64,000 nucleotides of DNA from Nitrospiraceae bacterium (lineage in GTDB: Bacteria; Nitrospirota; Nitrospiria; Nitrospirales; Nitrospiraceae), in NCBI GenBank assembly GCA_919902505.1, contig CAKKRE010000022.1, positions 1 to 64,000 of the forward strand, given 5' to 3'. The notes under the pieces were generated by a model. It searched no databases. It saw only the letters and a program-made list of their open reading frames with translations, and had not been told where the DNA came from. Shown one piece after another: positions 14,063 through 22,758 of the stretch. The position numbers were made by a program, and so were the translations under genes. Within the stretch, counting starts at the first letter, position 1; the number at the start of each line of letters is the position of its first letter.

Positions 14063-16768
14063 CTACCGGAAATGTTGTCGTACCAGGGCCTCGACGGATT
14101 TGAAGTGCCGTTCGGGGAGATTCTTGAAGCGCCGTTTGCAATCGAGCAGGGCTTCCTCTGCGGTGGTGAAGGGCTCGATCGTTTCCATCAAGTGGCCATA
14201 GTAGTCCATCAGTTTCAGTTCGACCGTGCGGAGTAACGATGGGTCTCCCGCCAGGGCCGAAGCTGCTTTTGTCTGATCTCTTGCCGACTCCACGAGTGCC
14301 TGAAAACAGAGGCCCTTCAGCCGTTGTGTGACGGTGCTGCGATCCCACCCCAGCGCCTTGGCTGTCGCCTGCATATCGAACCGGTGTTGGCGCAACTGGT
14401 TCAGCACGGCGGTGTCACCGGCCGGATCGGGGAGGAGCGGTTCGGCTCCGGTCACGACGACGGCGGGCGAAGGCCGCCCCGAGAGGCGGAGGTCGGCTGT
14501 TGCGATGATCGGTCCGTCGGAGAGCGCGATCGCTTGTTCGAGACACTGGCGCAGCTCTCGCACGTTGCCTTGCCATGCCTGCTGCTGCAGCGTCGCCAGC
14601 GCTTCTTCCGAGAGCCGGAAGTTCGCGTGCTGCGGCTGCGTCGCGGCTTCCCGCAGAAAGGTTTCTGCGAGGGGCGGAATATCGTCTGGCCGGTCCCGCA
14701 ACGGCGGGAGATGCAGGACGAGACCCTTGAGCCTAAAATACAGGTCCTCGCGGAACCAGCCTTCCGACACGCCGCGCTGAAGATCTTTGTTGGTCGCGGC
14801 CACGATACGGACATCGACCGTGGTGGGAGTCGTCGCGCCGACGCGATAGAAGGTCCGGTCCTGCAGCACTCGCAGCAGTTTGCTTTGATGGTCGAGTCGA
14901 AGGTCGCCGATTTCGTCCAGAAAGATGGTGCCGTGATGCGCCAGTTCGAAATAGCCTTTACGATCCGTCAGCGCGCCGGTGAAGCTGCCGCGCACGTGGC
15001 CGAAGAGTTCACTCTCGAAGAGTTCCGGGGAGATCGCCGCCATGTTCACGGCGATGAACGGTTTCGGCGCCCGCAGGCTCAGACGGTGCAAGGCACGCGC
15101 GAACAACTCTTTGCCGGTTCCCGGCTCGCCGGTGATCAGGACCGTGACGGTGGAACGGGCGCCTTTCTTGAGATCGCGAAACATGGTCAGGATGGCAGGG
15201 GATCTGGTGACGATGCTCATTTGCTCGCATTCCCGGCGGAGTGTTTCCTGTTCTGCATTTCCCAGGGGCGCGGAACTGATGGTTGCGGCCCGCAGGCTCT
15301 GAAGCTGTCGTTCGAGCTCGTTCATGCGCTGCCGCGTCGCTTCCTCCTGCGCCTGGGCATCGGCGATTTTGAGCTGAAGATCGGCGGCGAGTCTCGTCGA
15401 TTCGGCTTCCCTGGAGGCTGAGTGGGACATGCCGGCGCGGGCCGATTCGAGGTCTTCTTCCAGGGATTCCACTGCGGTCTCCCTGAAGATCAGTGCTTCG
15501 CGAACCGCCACCAGGTGTTGCTGAACCTGCAGCATGTCCTGCTCCAGCAAGGCCAGGCGTCGGGTCGCCACGATCTGTCCCAGCAGGCTGGTCGCTACGA
15601 GCACGGTGACGGCTGCGGTGACAGGAATCACACACGGCAGAACCCAATGGGCCGTGGTGAGCGAGACCAGACCGAAGGTCAGATACAGCAGGAGGCTTCC
15701 GGCCCCCAGGAGAAGCCCTTTCCAATCCGGCCATCGTAAGACCAACCAGGCGACACAGAGGCAGAGGGCAAAGGTCAGCAGGAGTCGTTGAATCGGAGAA
15801 AGCTCACGTATCCAGTCTTGGGTGAGTAGTGTGTGGAGCAGGTGCGCCTGGAGGAGCATGTCCGATGTATCGTCGCCTGAAGGGAGCGTGCGGTCCGGTT
15901 GAATGCGTGGTTGGGTGAGCAGCACGACGACTTTGCCGTTGACCAGCGCATTGAGCGCTTCATTGTCCTTCCGGTCGAGGATGCGGGACAGTTCCAACAC
16001 GGTGATGGTGTGGAAGGCGGTGGGAAGTTGCTGTCCGGCGAAGTTGAGCAGGAGTCGGCCCTGGCGGTCGAGCGGGATCGTCAGGGAGCCCGTCGTACCG
16101 CCTGGCCACCGTGCGTTCTGCACTCGAACCTGTCCGGAGCGTCGCTCTACCTGGCTCAATGGAACCTGCCAGAACGTGGTGGCTAAGGAGAAGCCCAGGG
16201 CTGGACGCTCGTCCGTCCCGTTTCCCTGAAAGAGCCCGGCGCGGCGAGCAATGCGATCGAGGTCCAGCAGCGGCTGTAGGGTGCTTCGGCCCGTCGTGAG
16301 GCCCTGTGCGGGCACAGCAACGCCTACCCTATCCTGCTCGACGGGCGCAGTTGGAAATGCGGGGTAGGAGACGGTCCCGGCGGATGTCACTGCTTCCATC
16401 AGCAAGGCGTCGCTGACGGCGCCACCGAGGTTGGGAGGGCTGGGGAAGTCGAGGGGAATATCGAGCCCGATAGCCGCTGCTCCCGCGTCATGCAATCCAG
16501 TGATGAGCCTGGCCGGGAGGCTGCGATCCCAAAGGCCGGCGCCGAACTGTTGTTCGCTGGCCTGCTCTCTCGTGACCAGGAGCAGGTGTGAGTCGGGAGC
16601 CGGTTGCGAGCGGAGCCGCATCCAGGTGTCGTAGGGTGCCCATTCGAGCGCGTGGTAGGTCACAGGCGCCGGCGTCCACATGACCTCGGTGAGGGCGAGG
16701 GACGCCAATGCCATGACGACGGCTTGCAGCCAGACATTCCTGACGAACAGGCGAGTGGCTATGTGCAT
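14063..16768 (-). CDS. CHASE2-type sensor fused to a sigma54-dependent AAA+ activator
   Basis: A 901-residue membrane-bound regulator. An N-terminal helix precedes a CHASE2-like periplasmic domain (about 35-320, with YDTWMRLRSQ and AGAAAIGLDIPLDF). Two or three membrane helices (about 325-410) and a long coiled coil (about 420-510) follow. The AAA+ domain (about 525-750) has Walker A GEPGTGKE, Walker B FLDEIGD and the loop GSFTGA where most activators have GAFTGA. The C-terminus includes a Fis-like HTH (MQATAKALGWDRSTVTQRLK) plus about 80 extra residues. Fusing an extracytoplasmic CHASE2 sensor directly to a sigma54 activator bypasses a separate kinase. The ligand is unknown. Confidence 0.82.
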   Translation of the reverse strand: MHIATRLFVRNVWLQAVVMALASLALTEVMWTPAPVTYHALEWAPYDTWMRLRSQPAPDSHLLLVTREQASEQQFGAGLWDRSLPARLITGLHDAGAAAIGLDIPLDFPSPPNLGGAVSDALLMEAVTSAGTVSYPAFPTAPVEQDRVGVAVPAQGLTTGRSTLQPLLDLDRIARRAGLFQGNGTDERPALGFSLATTFWQVPLSQVERRSGQVRVQNARWPGGTTGSLTIPLDRQGRLLLNFAGQQLPTAFHTITVLELSRILDRKDNEALNALVNGKVVVLLTQPRIQPDRTLPSGDDTSDMLLQAHLLHTLLTQDWIRELSPIQRLLLTFALCLCVAWLVLRWPDWKGLLLGAGSLLLYLTFGLVSLTTAHWVLPCVIPVTAAVTVLVATSLLGQIVATRRLALLEQDMLQVQQHLVAVREALIFRETAVESLEEDLESARAGMSHSASREAESTRLAADLQLKIADAQAQEEATRQRMNELERQLQSLRAATISSAPLGNAEQETLRRECEQMSIVTRSPAILTMFRDLKKGARSTVTVLITGEPGTGKELFARALHRLSLRAPKPFIAVNMAAISPELFESELFGHVRGSFTGALTDRKGYFELAHHGTIFLDEIGDLRLDHQSKLLRVLQDRTFYRVGATTPTTVDVRIVAATNKDLQRGVSEGWFREDLYFRLKGLVLHLPPLRDRPDDIPPLAETFLREAATQPQHANFRLSEEALATLQQQAWQGNVRELRQCLEQAIALSDGPIIATADLRLSGRPSPAVVVTGAEPLLPDPAGDTAVLNQLRQHRFDMQATAKALGWDRSTVTQRLKGLCFQALVESARDQTKAASALAGDPSLLRTVELKLMDYYGHLMETIEPFTTAEEALLDCKRRFKNLPERHFKSVEALVRQHFR

Positions 16769-16949
16769 GGGTGGTGGTGACGGCTAGCGGGATGGTAACC
16801 AGGTCCGTCGATGTGCCGACACATCGCGCGCCTGGCGCTGTGCGCGGTGTCGGACGGACTGTGCGAACATCCTGCGAGCGGTCCTGCTCCTGACCGTGAG
16901 CCATGCCGGCCGGCATGGCGAGGCGATTGAAACCATGTTCGACAGCTTA

Positions 16950-18224
16950 CTACGGTTTGGGAGTCTCGGGGGTGATTTCGTCGAGAATACGTTTGACCTC
17001 GTCCCGCGGCATGCCCTTGAGATAACTCTTGGCCTTGGCGAGGTCCGGTGCCAGGCCGAGTCCTTTGGCGTAGATGCGGGCCAGGGCCGTACGGGACGGA
17101 ATCGCGCCATCGGCCGCAGTCGATTCCAGGTAACTGAGGATCCACTGGCCATGGGGGGGGAGCTGGCCGTCGAGTCCCTGCTCATAGAGCTGAACCAGTG
17201 CCGCATGTGAGATGTCGTTGAGCGCATAGGCTTCCCGTAACAGAACGGGCAGGGCCTCGCCTGTGCGGCCTTGCGTGAGTAACGTGGTGCCGACGGTTTC
17301 CGTGGCCTGGTCCCCTCGATCCAGATCGGGGAAATCCAGCCAGAGCTGATCGCAATAATTTTTGAAAGCTTCAGCCGCCGCCTTGGATTGTTTGGTTTGC
17401 AGATTGCCCTTGACCGCTGCCAGCCGCCGAAGTTGTGTCAGCGCCTGTGCCGCTTCCGGCAAGCCCTGCTCAAAGGCCCGTGCCCACCAGGTGATGGCCA
17501 TGATCTGGCTCTTCTCCACGCCCTGGCCTGAGCGATAGGCGTTGCCGAGAAAATATTGCGCTTTGGCCAATCCCGCCAGCGCGGCGGCTTCCAGTTCCTG
17601 CGCCGCGTCCTTGTCCCGTCCCGCGACTTTCAAGACCAGTCCGAGGCGGTAGTGGGCTTCTGCAAAGTCCGCTTTGAGCCGCAGGGCTTCCTGATAGGCC
17701 TTGATGGCCGATTGTACATTTCCGCGGGTGTAATGAATCGTCCCCATGCTGTAGTGCGCCTGCACGAGGGTCGGATCCAGGCGGACGGCTTCCTGGAGCT
17801 CCGTCATGGCGCTGCGCCAGTCTTGCTTGGCCATGAGCGCGGTGCCCAAATCGAGATGGGCCTGCGCAACGGTCGGATGGAATCGCAGGGCGGTTCGGTA
17901 TTCGTCGATGGCGCCATCGGTATCGCCCAGCTGGAAGAGGGTTCGGCCCAGCGTGAGGCGTGGCTCCTGGGCATCGGGCTCGAGGTGGAGGGCTTGGCGA
18001 GCCTGGGTCAGGGTCTCCAACAGGCTGAGGGGCACAGGCGCCGGAATCGGCGTCGGCAATGCCGGCTGAGCAATGGATTCAGGGGGGAGCGGCTCTTCTC
18101 GAATCGGTTCCGGGGACGGGATCGCGGAGGGGTCTTCTTGCGCGCCCGCCCAAGCCGGGTGAATGAGCAAAGCCACGGCCAGGATCAAAGGCCACCTTCC
18201 CTTGGTGGCGTGGTGCAGAAACAT
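16950..18224 (-). CDS. Exported TPR/Sel1-repeat protein
   Basis: This protein has about 424 residues from ATG 18224, where a clear signal peptide begins (KGRWPLILAVALLIHPAWAG, cleavage near AGAQE). A Pro/Glu-rich linker (about 30-65) is followed by TPR units (about 75-210: LTLGRTLFQLGDTDGAIDEY, AHLDLGTALMAKQDWRSAMT, AHYSMGTIHYTRGNVQSAIK). Sel1-like units come next (KAQYFLGNAYRSGQGVEKSQ). The C-terminus has further helical repeats. Such proteins are protein-interaction scaffolds in the periplasm. The gene precedes the CHASE2 activator on the same strand with a gap of about 180 bases, so a shared unit is possible but unproven. Confidence 0.75.
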   Translation of the reverse strand: MFLHHATKGRWPLILAVALLIHPAWAGAQEDPSAIPSPEPIREEPLPPESIAQPALPTPIPAPVPLSLLETLTQARQALHLEPDAQEPRLTLGRTLFQLGDTDGAIDEYRTALRFHPTVAQAHLDLGTALMAKQDWRSAMTELQEAVRLDPTLVQAHYSMGTIHYTRGNVQSAIKAYQEALRLKADFAEAHYRLGLVLKVAGRDKDAAQELEAAALAGLAKAQYFLGNAYRSGQGVEKSQIMAITWWARAFEQGLPEAAQALTQLRRLAAVKGNLQTKQSKAAAEAFKNYCDQLWLDFPDLDRGDQATETVGTTLLTQGRTGEALPVLLREAYALNDISHAALVQLYEQGLDGQLPPHGQWILSYLESTAADGAIPSRTALARIYAKGLGLAPDLAKAKSYLKGMPRDEVKRILDEITPETPKP

Positions 18225-18338
18225 AGGTGCTGGCAATCCTCCACATGAAAAAAGACGTTCCTTTATACACATAGACGAAGCGGAAATTCCACGGGATCTC
18301 GCATGAAACATGTGTCGCGGATGATGTGCGGGAACCTT

Positions 18339-19001
18339 TCAATGAGTGAGCAAGGCCAGTGTGAGGACAATGACGACCATCAGCCCCAGGACGCCCAGGA
18401 TGAGGGAGCGCCACCAGGCCAATTGATCCTGGACCGGCATGAACCCCAGGCTGACGCCTTCCGCCAGCAACCAGTTTCTGAATTCCTGCGGGGCGACGAG
18501 GGTGAGTCCCCGGTCCGTGCAGGAGGTAATGAACCGATCCACGACCACGCCCTGCAGCGTCGCGCGAATCAGCCTTTCCAGCCAGCGCGGGAGTCTCAGA
18601 CGGCCGGCGGTCTGAGTCACGCATCGGTCGACCATGGCCTCGTATTCCTGTCGAGCCGTGGCAAGACTTCGTCCTGCCGAAGTTGACGCCGACTGCATGG
18701 CAGGCAAGGCATGGAGCCAGTCCCGGAGCGTGAACTCCAGCCGCTCCACCGTTCGTTGGGCTGCGCTCAACACTCCCGCAACGGCGCCGCCGACCAGCGC
18801 GCCGACGACGCAGAGGGCCGTCAGCGACCAGCTGCCCACTGCGGCCCATATGCCATGGGAGGATACCGTGCTGCTGTAATAGGCGGCAGCCCCTCCGACG
18901 ACGGCGATCGAGACGAGCACGTGCAACGGCAGTGACCAGAGCAGGGCCCGAAGGAATGTGCGGGGCCCCCTCGCGCTTGGTAGGGAAGGTTGATTCGACA
19001 T
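18339..19001 (-). CDS. Membrane protein of unknown function
   Basis: A 220-residue protein not assigned to a family. Two hydrophobic helices lie near the N-terminus (about 18-45, LLWSLPLHVLVSIAVVGGAA, and 55-80, SLTALCVVGALVGGAVAGVL). A soluble central region (about 85-190) follows, and a final helix lies at the C-terminus (SLILGVLGLMVVIVLTLALL). The start MSNQPSLPSARGPRTF fits the gap to the HIT gene (18 bases). It lies between the TPR-protein gene and a HIT-protein gene on the same strand. Confidence 0.65.
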   Translation of the reverse strand: MSNQPSLPSARGPRTFLRALLWSLPLHVLVSIAVVGGAAAYYSSTVSSHGIWAAVGSWSLTALCVVGALVGGAVAGVLSAAQRTVERLEFTLRDWLHALPAMQSASTSAGRSLATARQEYEAMVDRCVTQTAGRLRLPRWLERLIRATLQGVVVDRFITSCTDRGLTLVAPQEFRNWLLAEGVSLGFMPVQDQLAWWRSLILGVLGLMVVIVLTLALLTH

Positions 19002-19019
19002 CGCGACCAGTCGAGGATC

Positions 19020-19469
19020 TCAGGGTTTCCCGGGGGGCTGGTTGAGATGAGGCGGCCAGATGTTCCTGAGGCGGTCGATTGCTGAAGCGAGTGCGGCCGG
19101 TTCAAGTCGAACCGGTTCATGCGCAATGCGCCACACCGGTTCGAGCGGCGCCGGATCGTGAGGAAGGCGCGGAATCAGATGCCAATGGATGTGGGGAAGC
19201 TGGTTGCCGAGCAACTCATAGTTGATCTTCACCGCCTGCCACTCCTGTGCGAGCATGGCAGCGACCTCGGACACTTCTTCCATGAGGCGACTGCGTTCGT
19301 CTCGAGAGAGGTGAAAGAGTTCCGTGGCGTGGCGTTTGAGGACGAGCACGGTCCAGCCGGTGAAGAACTGGTCGTCATGCAGGTAGGCCCGGGTGAGTCC
19401 GCAATCGGCGATGAAATGACTCCGGTCGGGCCAGGTGCCGACACAGGCCTTGCACGACTGGCTGCTCAT
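19020..19469 (-). CDS. HIT-family nucleotide hydrolase/transferase
   Basis: A 149-residue protein with the histidine-triad motif HIHWHLIPR (about residues 92-100). The central histidine would form the nucleotidyl intermediate. An N-terminal CKAC pair resembles the zinc-binding cysteines in some HIT proteins. The start overlaps the stop of the upstream gene at 19466-19469 (ATGA), so the two are coupled. It is distinct from the second, shorter HIT protein at 56386. The substrate cannot be told from sequence; HinT-like phosphoramidase or Ap4A-type activity are possibilities. Confidence 0.85.
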   Translation of the reverse strand: MSSQSCKACVGTWPDRSHFIADCGLTRAYLHDDQFFTGWTVLVLKRHATELFHLSRDERSRLMEEVSEVAAMLAQEWQAVKINYELLGNQLPHIHWHLIPRLPHDPAPLEPVWRIAHEPVRLEPAALASAIDRLRNIWPPHLNQPPGKP

Positions 19470-20074
19470 GGTTGGCTCAGAGACTGGGCTTCTTGCGGCG
19501 TGATCAGGCCCTTCTTGATCAGGAGTTGGATGAGTTTGTCCGTGGTGGCCTTGTTCGGTGCGGCCGCCGTCGGGCTTTTCTGTTTAGGTGCTTCACGTTT
19601 TTGCCCCATCACCCGGAAAGACGGGGTAAAGACCGCGACATAGTCCCGGTTCCGGATGCGGACGGTCACGGGGAGGCTCTCGTTGTTTGGAGTGAGGTCC
19701 GGCCCCGATCCTTGAGGGACACGAAAAAAAGGCCTTCCGTCCTCAGTGGTGCCGTCCTGACCGATGATTTCCATTCTGTTCAGGAGGGATTCGCCGGTCA
19801 GGTTCTCACGATCCTGCCCGCCGATGTTGGTGATGCGATCCAACACGACGATCAAGGAGTCGGCGATGAAGAGTTCCGCGGAATTGTTGCGGACCGTCAC
19901 ATCGTACCGGTATTCGCTCGAAAAATTATCACGGCTACGCAGAGTGACGAATGCGGCGGCTTTGCCGCTCAAATCGATCAGTTCGGCGGCTGCAGCGAAC
20001 AGGGGCGAGAAGGCTTGGGCCAGTAGGAGGCAGGCGCTTCCCACCACAACGTGCATGGACCGCGTCTTCACCAT
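19466..20074 (-). CDS. Exported protein of unknown function
   Basis: A protein of about 202 residues. ATG 20074 is preceded by GGGAGGGAATT, a strong ribosome binding site, and opens a signal peptide (VVVGSACLLLAQAFSPLFAA, cleavage near AAAAE). The tracked extension to 20239 is therefore rejected. The mature part looks like an immunoglobulin-type beta domain (FSSEYRYDVTVRNNSAELFI, LPVTVRIRNRDYVAVFTPSF). It is followed by a Lys/Pro/Ala linker and a short C-terminal helix pair, KLIQLLIKKGLITPQEAQSL, a motif often seen at the end of Nitrospira and other Gram-negative exported proteins. Function unknown. Confidence 0.7.
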   Translation of the reverse strand: MVKTRSMHVVVGSACLLLAQAFSPLFAAAAELIDLSGKAAAFVTLRSRDNFSSEYRYDVTVRNNSAELFIADSLIVVLDRITNIGGQDRENLTGESLLNRMEIIGQDGTTEDGRPFFRVPQGSGPDLTPNNESLPVTVRIRNRDYVAVFTPSFRVMGQKREAPKQKSPTAAAPNKATTDKLIQLLIKKGLITPQEAQSLSQP

Positions 20075-20232
20075 AATTCCCTCCCGGTTGTCGGTCAGCC
20101 ACGGCATCAGAATAACAAAGCCCCACAGTGAGTGCGAGGAAATCCTCTGCCCGGGTCGTGGTTTGCTTGACACGTTCTTTTCACGGACGATATTCTGCCG
20201 TTCGGTCATCGACTGCGGCTCATCACCCCTGC

Positions 20233-21120
20233 ATGGCACCTACACGTATGACGTCCCCTCCGCTGCTGGTTCCGCGGACACTCGTTTCTCAACTGCTGCA
20301 TCTCTATGACTATCCCGACCCGCGCCGCCCAGGACGGCTGATTAAGGGGTACGATTGTCCGCATGCCCTCCGAACGGCCCGGATGTGCGCCGCGGTGGCT
20401 CAGCGCATGGGACACCAGCCGGCGCGAGTCAAACAGTATCAGATCGCCTGCATTCTGCATGATTTAGGTCGAGCCGGACTGGATCGACGGCTCTTCGGCC
20501 GGATCTGGTCCTGGGCCCGCGCGCAGGGAATTCCCACCAGGCCGCGTGAATGGCGTGCTCTCCACCCGGAGACCCGTTATGGACGGGAAACCGAGGCTTT
20601 TGTTTCGCGTTATCGAAGCGCAATGGAAGCGGCCGGCATCGAACTGAATCCCTGGGCCTGCGAGCAGGTGGAAATGCGGCTGGGGTATGCCCGCAGATTG
20701 GCCGCCCGATTGCGCGCCGTGAAACCGCGCTTGCGGGAGCTTGCGGTCACCTGGTCGCCGTGGATGAGCCGGATCATGCTGTATTACTACTATCCGGAGA
20801 AGCTGAAAGGCGCGCAGCCCTGGGTGCGGCAATTGGCGGAAATCCTGGTCGCCTGCGAACAGTTCGAGGCCTATAGCAATCAACGTCGCGGGCGCGACTA
20901 TTATGTGCGGCAGCGTGAAGATGTGTCGGAAGCGTTTGCCTATCTGGATGCCCTGCAAGGTGAAGGGATCATCAGTCGTCCCGTCGTGCAGGCCTTGCGG
21001 GCGCTTGCGGCGGAAGGGGTATTCGATCGCGTATTGGAAGAGGCCAGGGGGCGGTCGTTGTCGAAACGCGAGCGTACGTTCCTGCGCCGGGCGGGTCAGG
21101 AGGCGCTACATGCCGGTTAA
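20233..21120 (+). CDS. HD-domain metal-dependent phosphohydrolase
   Basis: This protein has about 295 residues. The start is either ATG 20233 or ATG 20248, both in frame. The N-terminal half contains an HD domain with CPHALRTARMCAAVAQRMGH and then ACILHDLGRAGLD, where HD supplies metal ligands. The remainder (RLYDYP-like start, LAEILVACEQFEAYSNQRRG, DVSEAFAYLDALQGEGIISR) follows the layout of HD-GYP-related proteins, but a clear HHE or GYP motif is missing. Cyclic-di-GMP hydrolysis should therefore not be assumed. Its stop overlaps the next start by 11 bases, so it is transcribed with the YjbQ and HtrA genes. Confidence 0.75.
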   Translation: MAPTRMTSPPLLVPRTLVSQLLHLYDYPDPRRPGRLIKGYDCPHALRTARMCAAVAQRMGHQPARVKQYQIACILHDLGRAGLDRRLFGRIWSWARAQGIPTRPREWRALHPETRYGRETEAFVSRYRSAMEAAGIELNPWACEQVEMRLGYARRLAARLRAVKPRLRELAVTWSPWMSRIMLYYYYPEKLKGAQPWVRQLAEILVACEQFEAYSNQRRGRDYYVRQREDVSEAFAYLDALQGEGIISRPVVQALRALAAEGVFDRVLEEARGRSLSKRERTFLRRAGQEALHAG

Positions 21121-21532
21121 AAGTCTTTCGATGCAGGTGAAGATGCAGGGCGATGGCCGGATGGAGAATATTACCGGACAGGTCCAGGCGGCGTTGAAAC
21201 AGACGCAATTGCGTGCCGGTATTCTCACGATTTTTATCAAACACACGACGGCTTCTGTGTTGATCATCGAAGATGAGCCGGGTATCCGCGCCGATACAAA
21301 AGCGCTGTGGGAACGGTTGATTCCGGCCGATCCGTCCTGGCAGCACAATGTGCGCAACGCGGGAGAGGACAACGGCCACAGCCACCTGCGCGGTCAATTG
21401 CAGGGGCAGTCGCTCACCATTCCCTTCAACGACGGGGTGATGACGTTGGGCACCTGGCAGCAGATCGTCGTGTTGGATTTCGATACGCGCGCACGAACCA
21501 GGGATCTGGTACTGCAGGTCATCGGTGAATAG
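21110..21532 (+). CDS. YjbQ/UPF0047 family protein
   Basis: A 140-residue protein recognised from its central block: LTIFIKHTTASVLIIEDEPG, NAGEDNGHSHLRGQLQGQSL and PFNDGVMTLGTWQQIVVLDF. These are the conserved His and Asp/Glu positions of the UPF0047 family (often labelled secondary thiamine-phosphate synthase). The ORF track shows only a longer frame from 20903. The ATG at 21110 gives the family-length protein MPVKSLSMQVKMQGDGRMEN and overlaps the HD gene. The in vivo role of this family is poorly defined. Confidence 0.85.
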   Translation: MPVKSLSMQVKMQGDGRMENITGQVQAALKQTQLRAGILTIFIKHTTASVLIIEDEPGIRADTKALWERLIPADPSWQHNVRNAGEDNGHSHLRGQLQGQSLTIPFNDGVMTLGTWQQIVVLDFDTRARTRDLVLQVIGE

Positions 21533-22661
21533 GATGCGTCTGAGCGGGGCGATCCGGGAGCGGCGTCGCGAAGAGCGGTTGAGAGTTGGGTTGATAGTGG
21601 CGCTGGTGATGGCAGTGTCCTCGCCGGCCTGGCTTCAGGCCGCCGAGGGCACGAACGGGTTTCCGATCGCGCAATCTGCCGCGCCGACCGAGCTCAGTCC
21701 GGAGGAGCAGGCGACCATCGCCGTGTTCGAACGCGCCACACGGTCGGTGGTGTTCATTGCGAACACAGCGATGCAGCGCGATCCCTGGTCGTTCAACCTC
21801 TTCGAAGTGCCTCAAGGGTCCGGGACGGGCTTCGTGTGGAGCCGGCAGGGCCACATCGTCACCAATTATCATGTCATTTATGGTGCGGATGCGATCACGG
21901 TGACCTTGGCGGATCGCACGGAATTCAAAGCGAAAGTCGTCGGCGCCGATCCCGATCACGATCTTGCGGTGTTGCAGATTCAGGCTCCCGAAGCCGCGCT
22001 CCAGCCGGTCATCATCGGCAATTCCCAGTCGCTGCGTGTCGGACAGAAGGTGTTGGCAATCGGCAATCCCTTCGGCCTCGACCATACCTTGACCACGGGA
22101 GTGGTGAGCGCCCTTGGTCGCACCATTAAGTCGATGAGCAACCGGACGATCGAAGGGGTGATTCAGACCGATGCGGCGATCAACCCGGGCAACTCCGGGG
22201 GGCCGCTGCTGGATAGTGGCGGCCGGTTGATCGGTGTGAATACCCAGATCATGAGTCCAAGCGGGGCGTTCGCCGGCATCGGGTTTGCCGTGCCGGTCGA
22301 TACAGTGAGCCGGATCGTGCCTGAATTGATCAAACATGGAAAGTTGATCCGGCCCGGACTGGGCATTTCGTTGGTGCCGGATGCCATGGCCCGGCGCTGG
22401 GGGGTCAAAGGCGTGATCATCGGAAAGGTCGGCCGGGGGAGTATTGCCGAACGGATCGGTCTGCATGGGGCGCGTGAGACCATCGGAGGCCGTATCGAGT
22501 TGGGCGATATAATTGTCGCGGTGGACGGCAAGCCGGTCGAAACCATCGACGACCTGATGGATCTGATGGAACAGCACAAAGTCGGCGACGAAGTGACGAT
22601 CGAGTACGTCCGCGGCAAACGTCGGCTACAAGTGATCGCGCCGCTGCAGGCGGTCAATTGA
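21525..22661 (+). CDS. HtrA/DegP-type serine protease with one PDZ domain
   Basis: An envelope protease of 375-378 residues. A signal peptide or anchor (VGLIVALVMAVSSPAWLQAA, about 20-40) precedes a trypsin-like domain. Its triad is His in TNYHVIYGA (about 114), Asp in DPDHDLAVLQ (about 145) and Ser in NPGNSGGPLL (about 222). A single PDZ domain follows (about 280-370, with GRIELGDIIVAVDGKPVETI). With one PDZ domain it is DegS-like in layout. The start is either GTG 21525, overlapping the previous stop, or ATG 21534. It is the last gene before the proteasome island, on the same strand, separated by about 97 bases. Confidence 0.9.
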   Translation: MNRMRLSGAIRERRREERLRVGLIVALVMAVSSPAWLQAAEGTNGFPIAQSAAPTELSPEEQATIAVFERATRSVVFIANTAMQRDPWSFNLFEVPQGSGTGFVWSRQGHIVTNYHVIYGADAITVTLADRTEFKAKVVGADPDHDLAVLQIQAPEAALQPVIIGNSQSLRVGQKVLAIGNPFGLDHTLTTGVVSALGRTIKSMSNRTIEGVIQTDAAINPGNSGGPLLDSGGRLIGVNTQIMSPSGAFAGIGFAVPVDTVSRIVPELIKHGKLIRPGLGISLVPDAMARRWGVKGVIIGKVGRGSIAERIGLHGARETIGGRIELGDIIVAVDGKPVETIDDLMDLMEQHKVGDEVTIEYVRGKRRLQVIAPLQAVN

Positions 22662-22758
22662 TTGGATCGGACCGGTGTGAACCGGCTCGTGCGACCGCGA
22701 CAGTGGAGTTGTGCTCTGTGTTAGGATGACCGGAGTTGGACCAGCCGGAGGAATTGAT

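Noticed and set aside
12834-14348. Long N-terminal extension of the methyltransferase ORF
   Set aside because: Residues upstream of ATG 13955 are antisense to the 3' part of the CHASE2 activator frame region and look non-coding.
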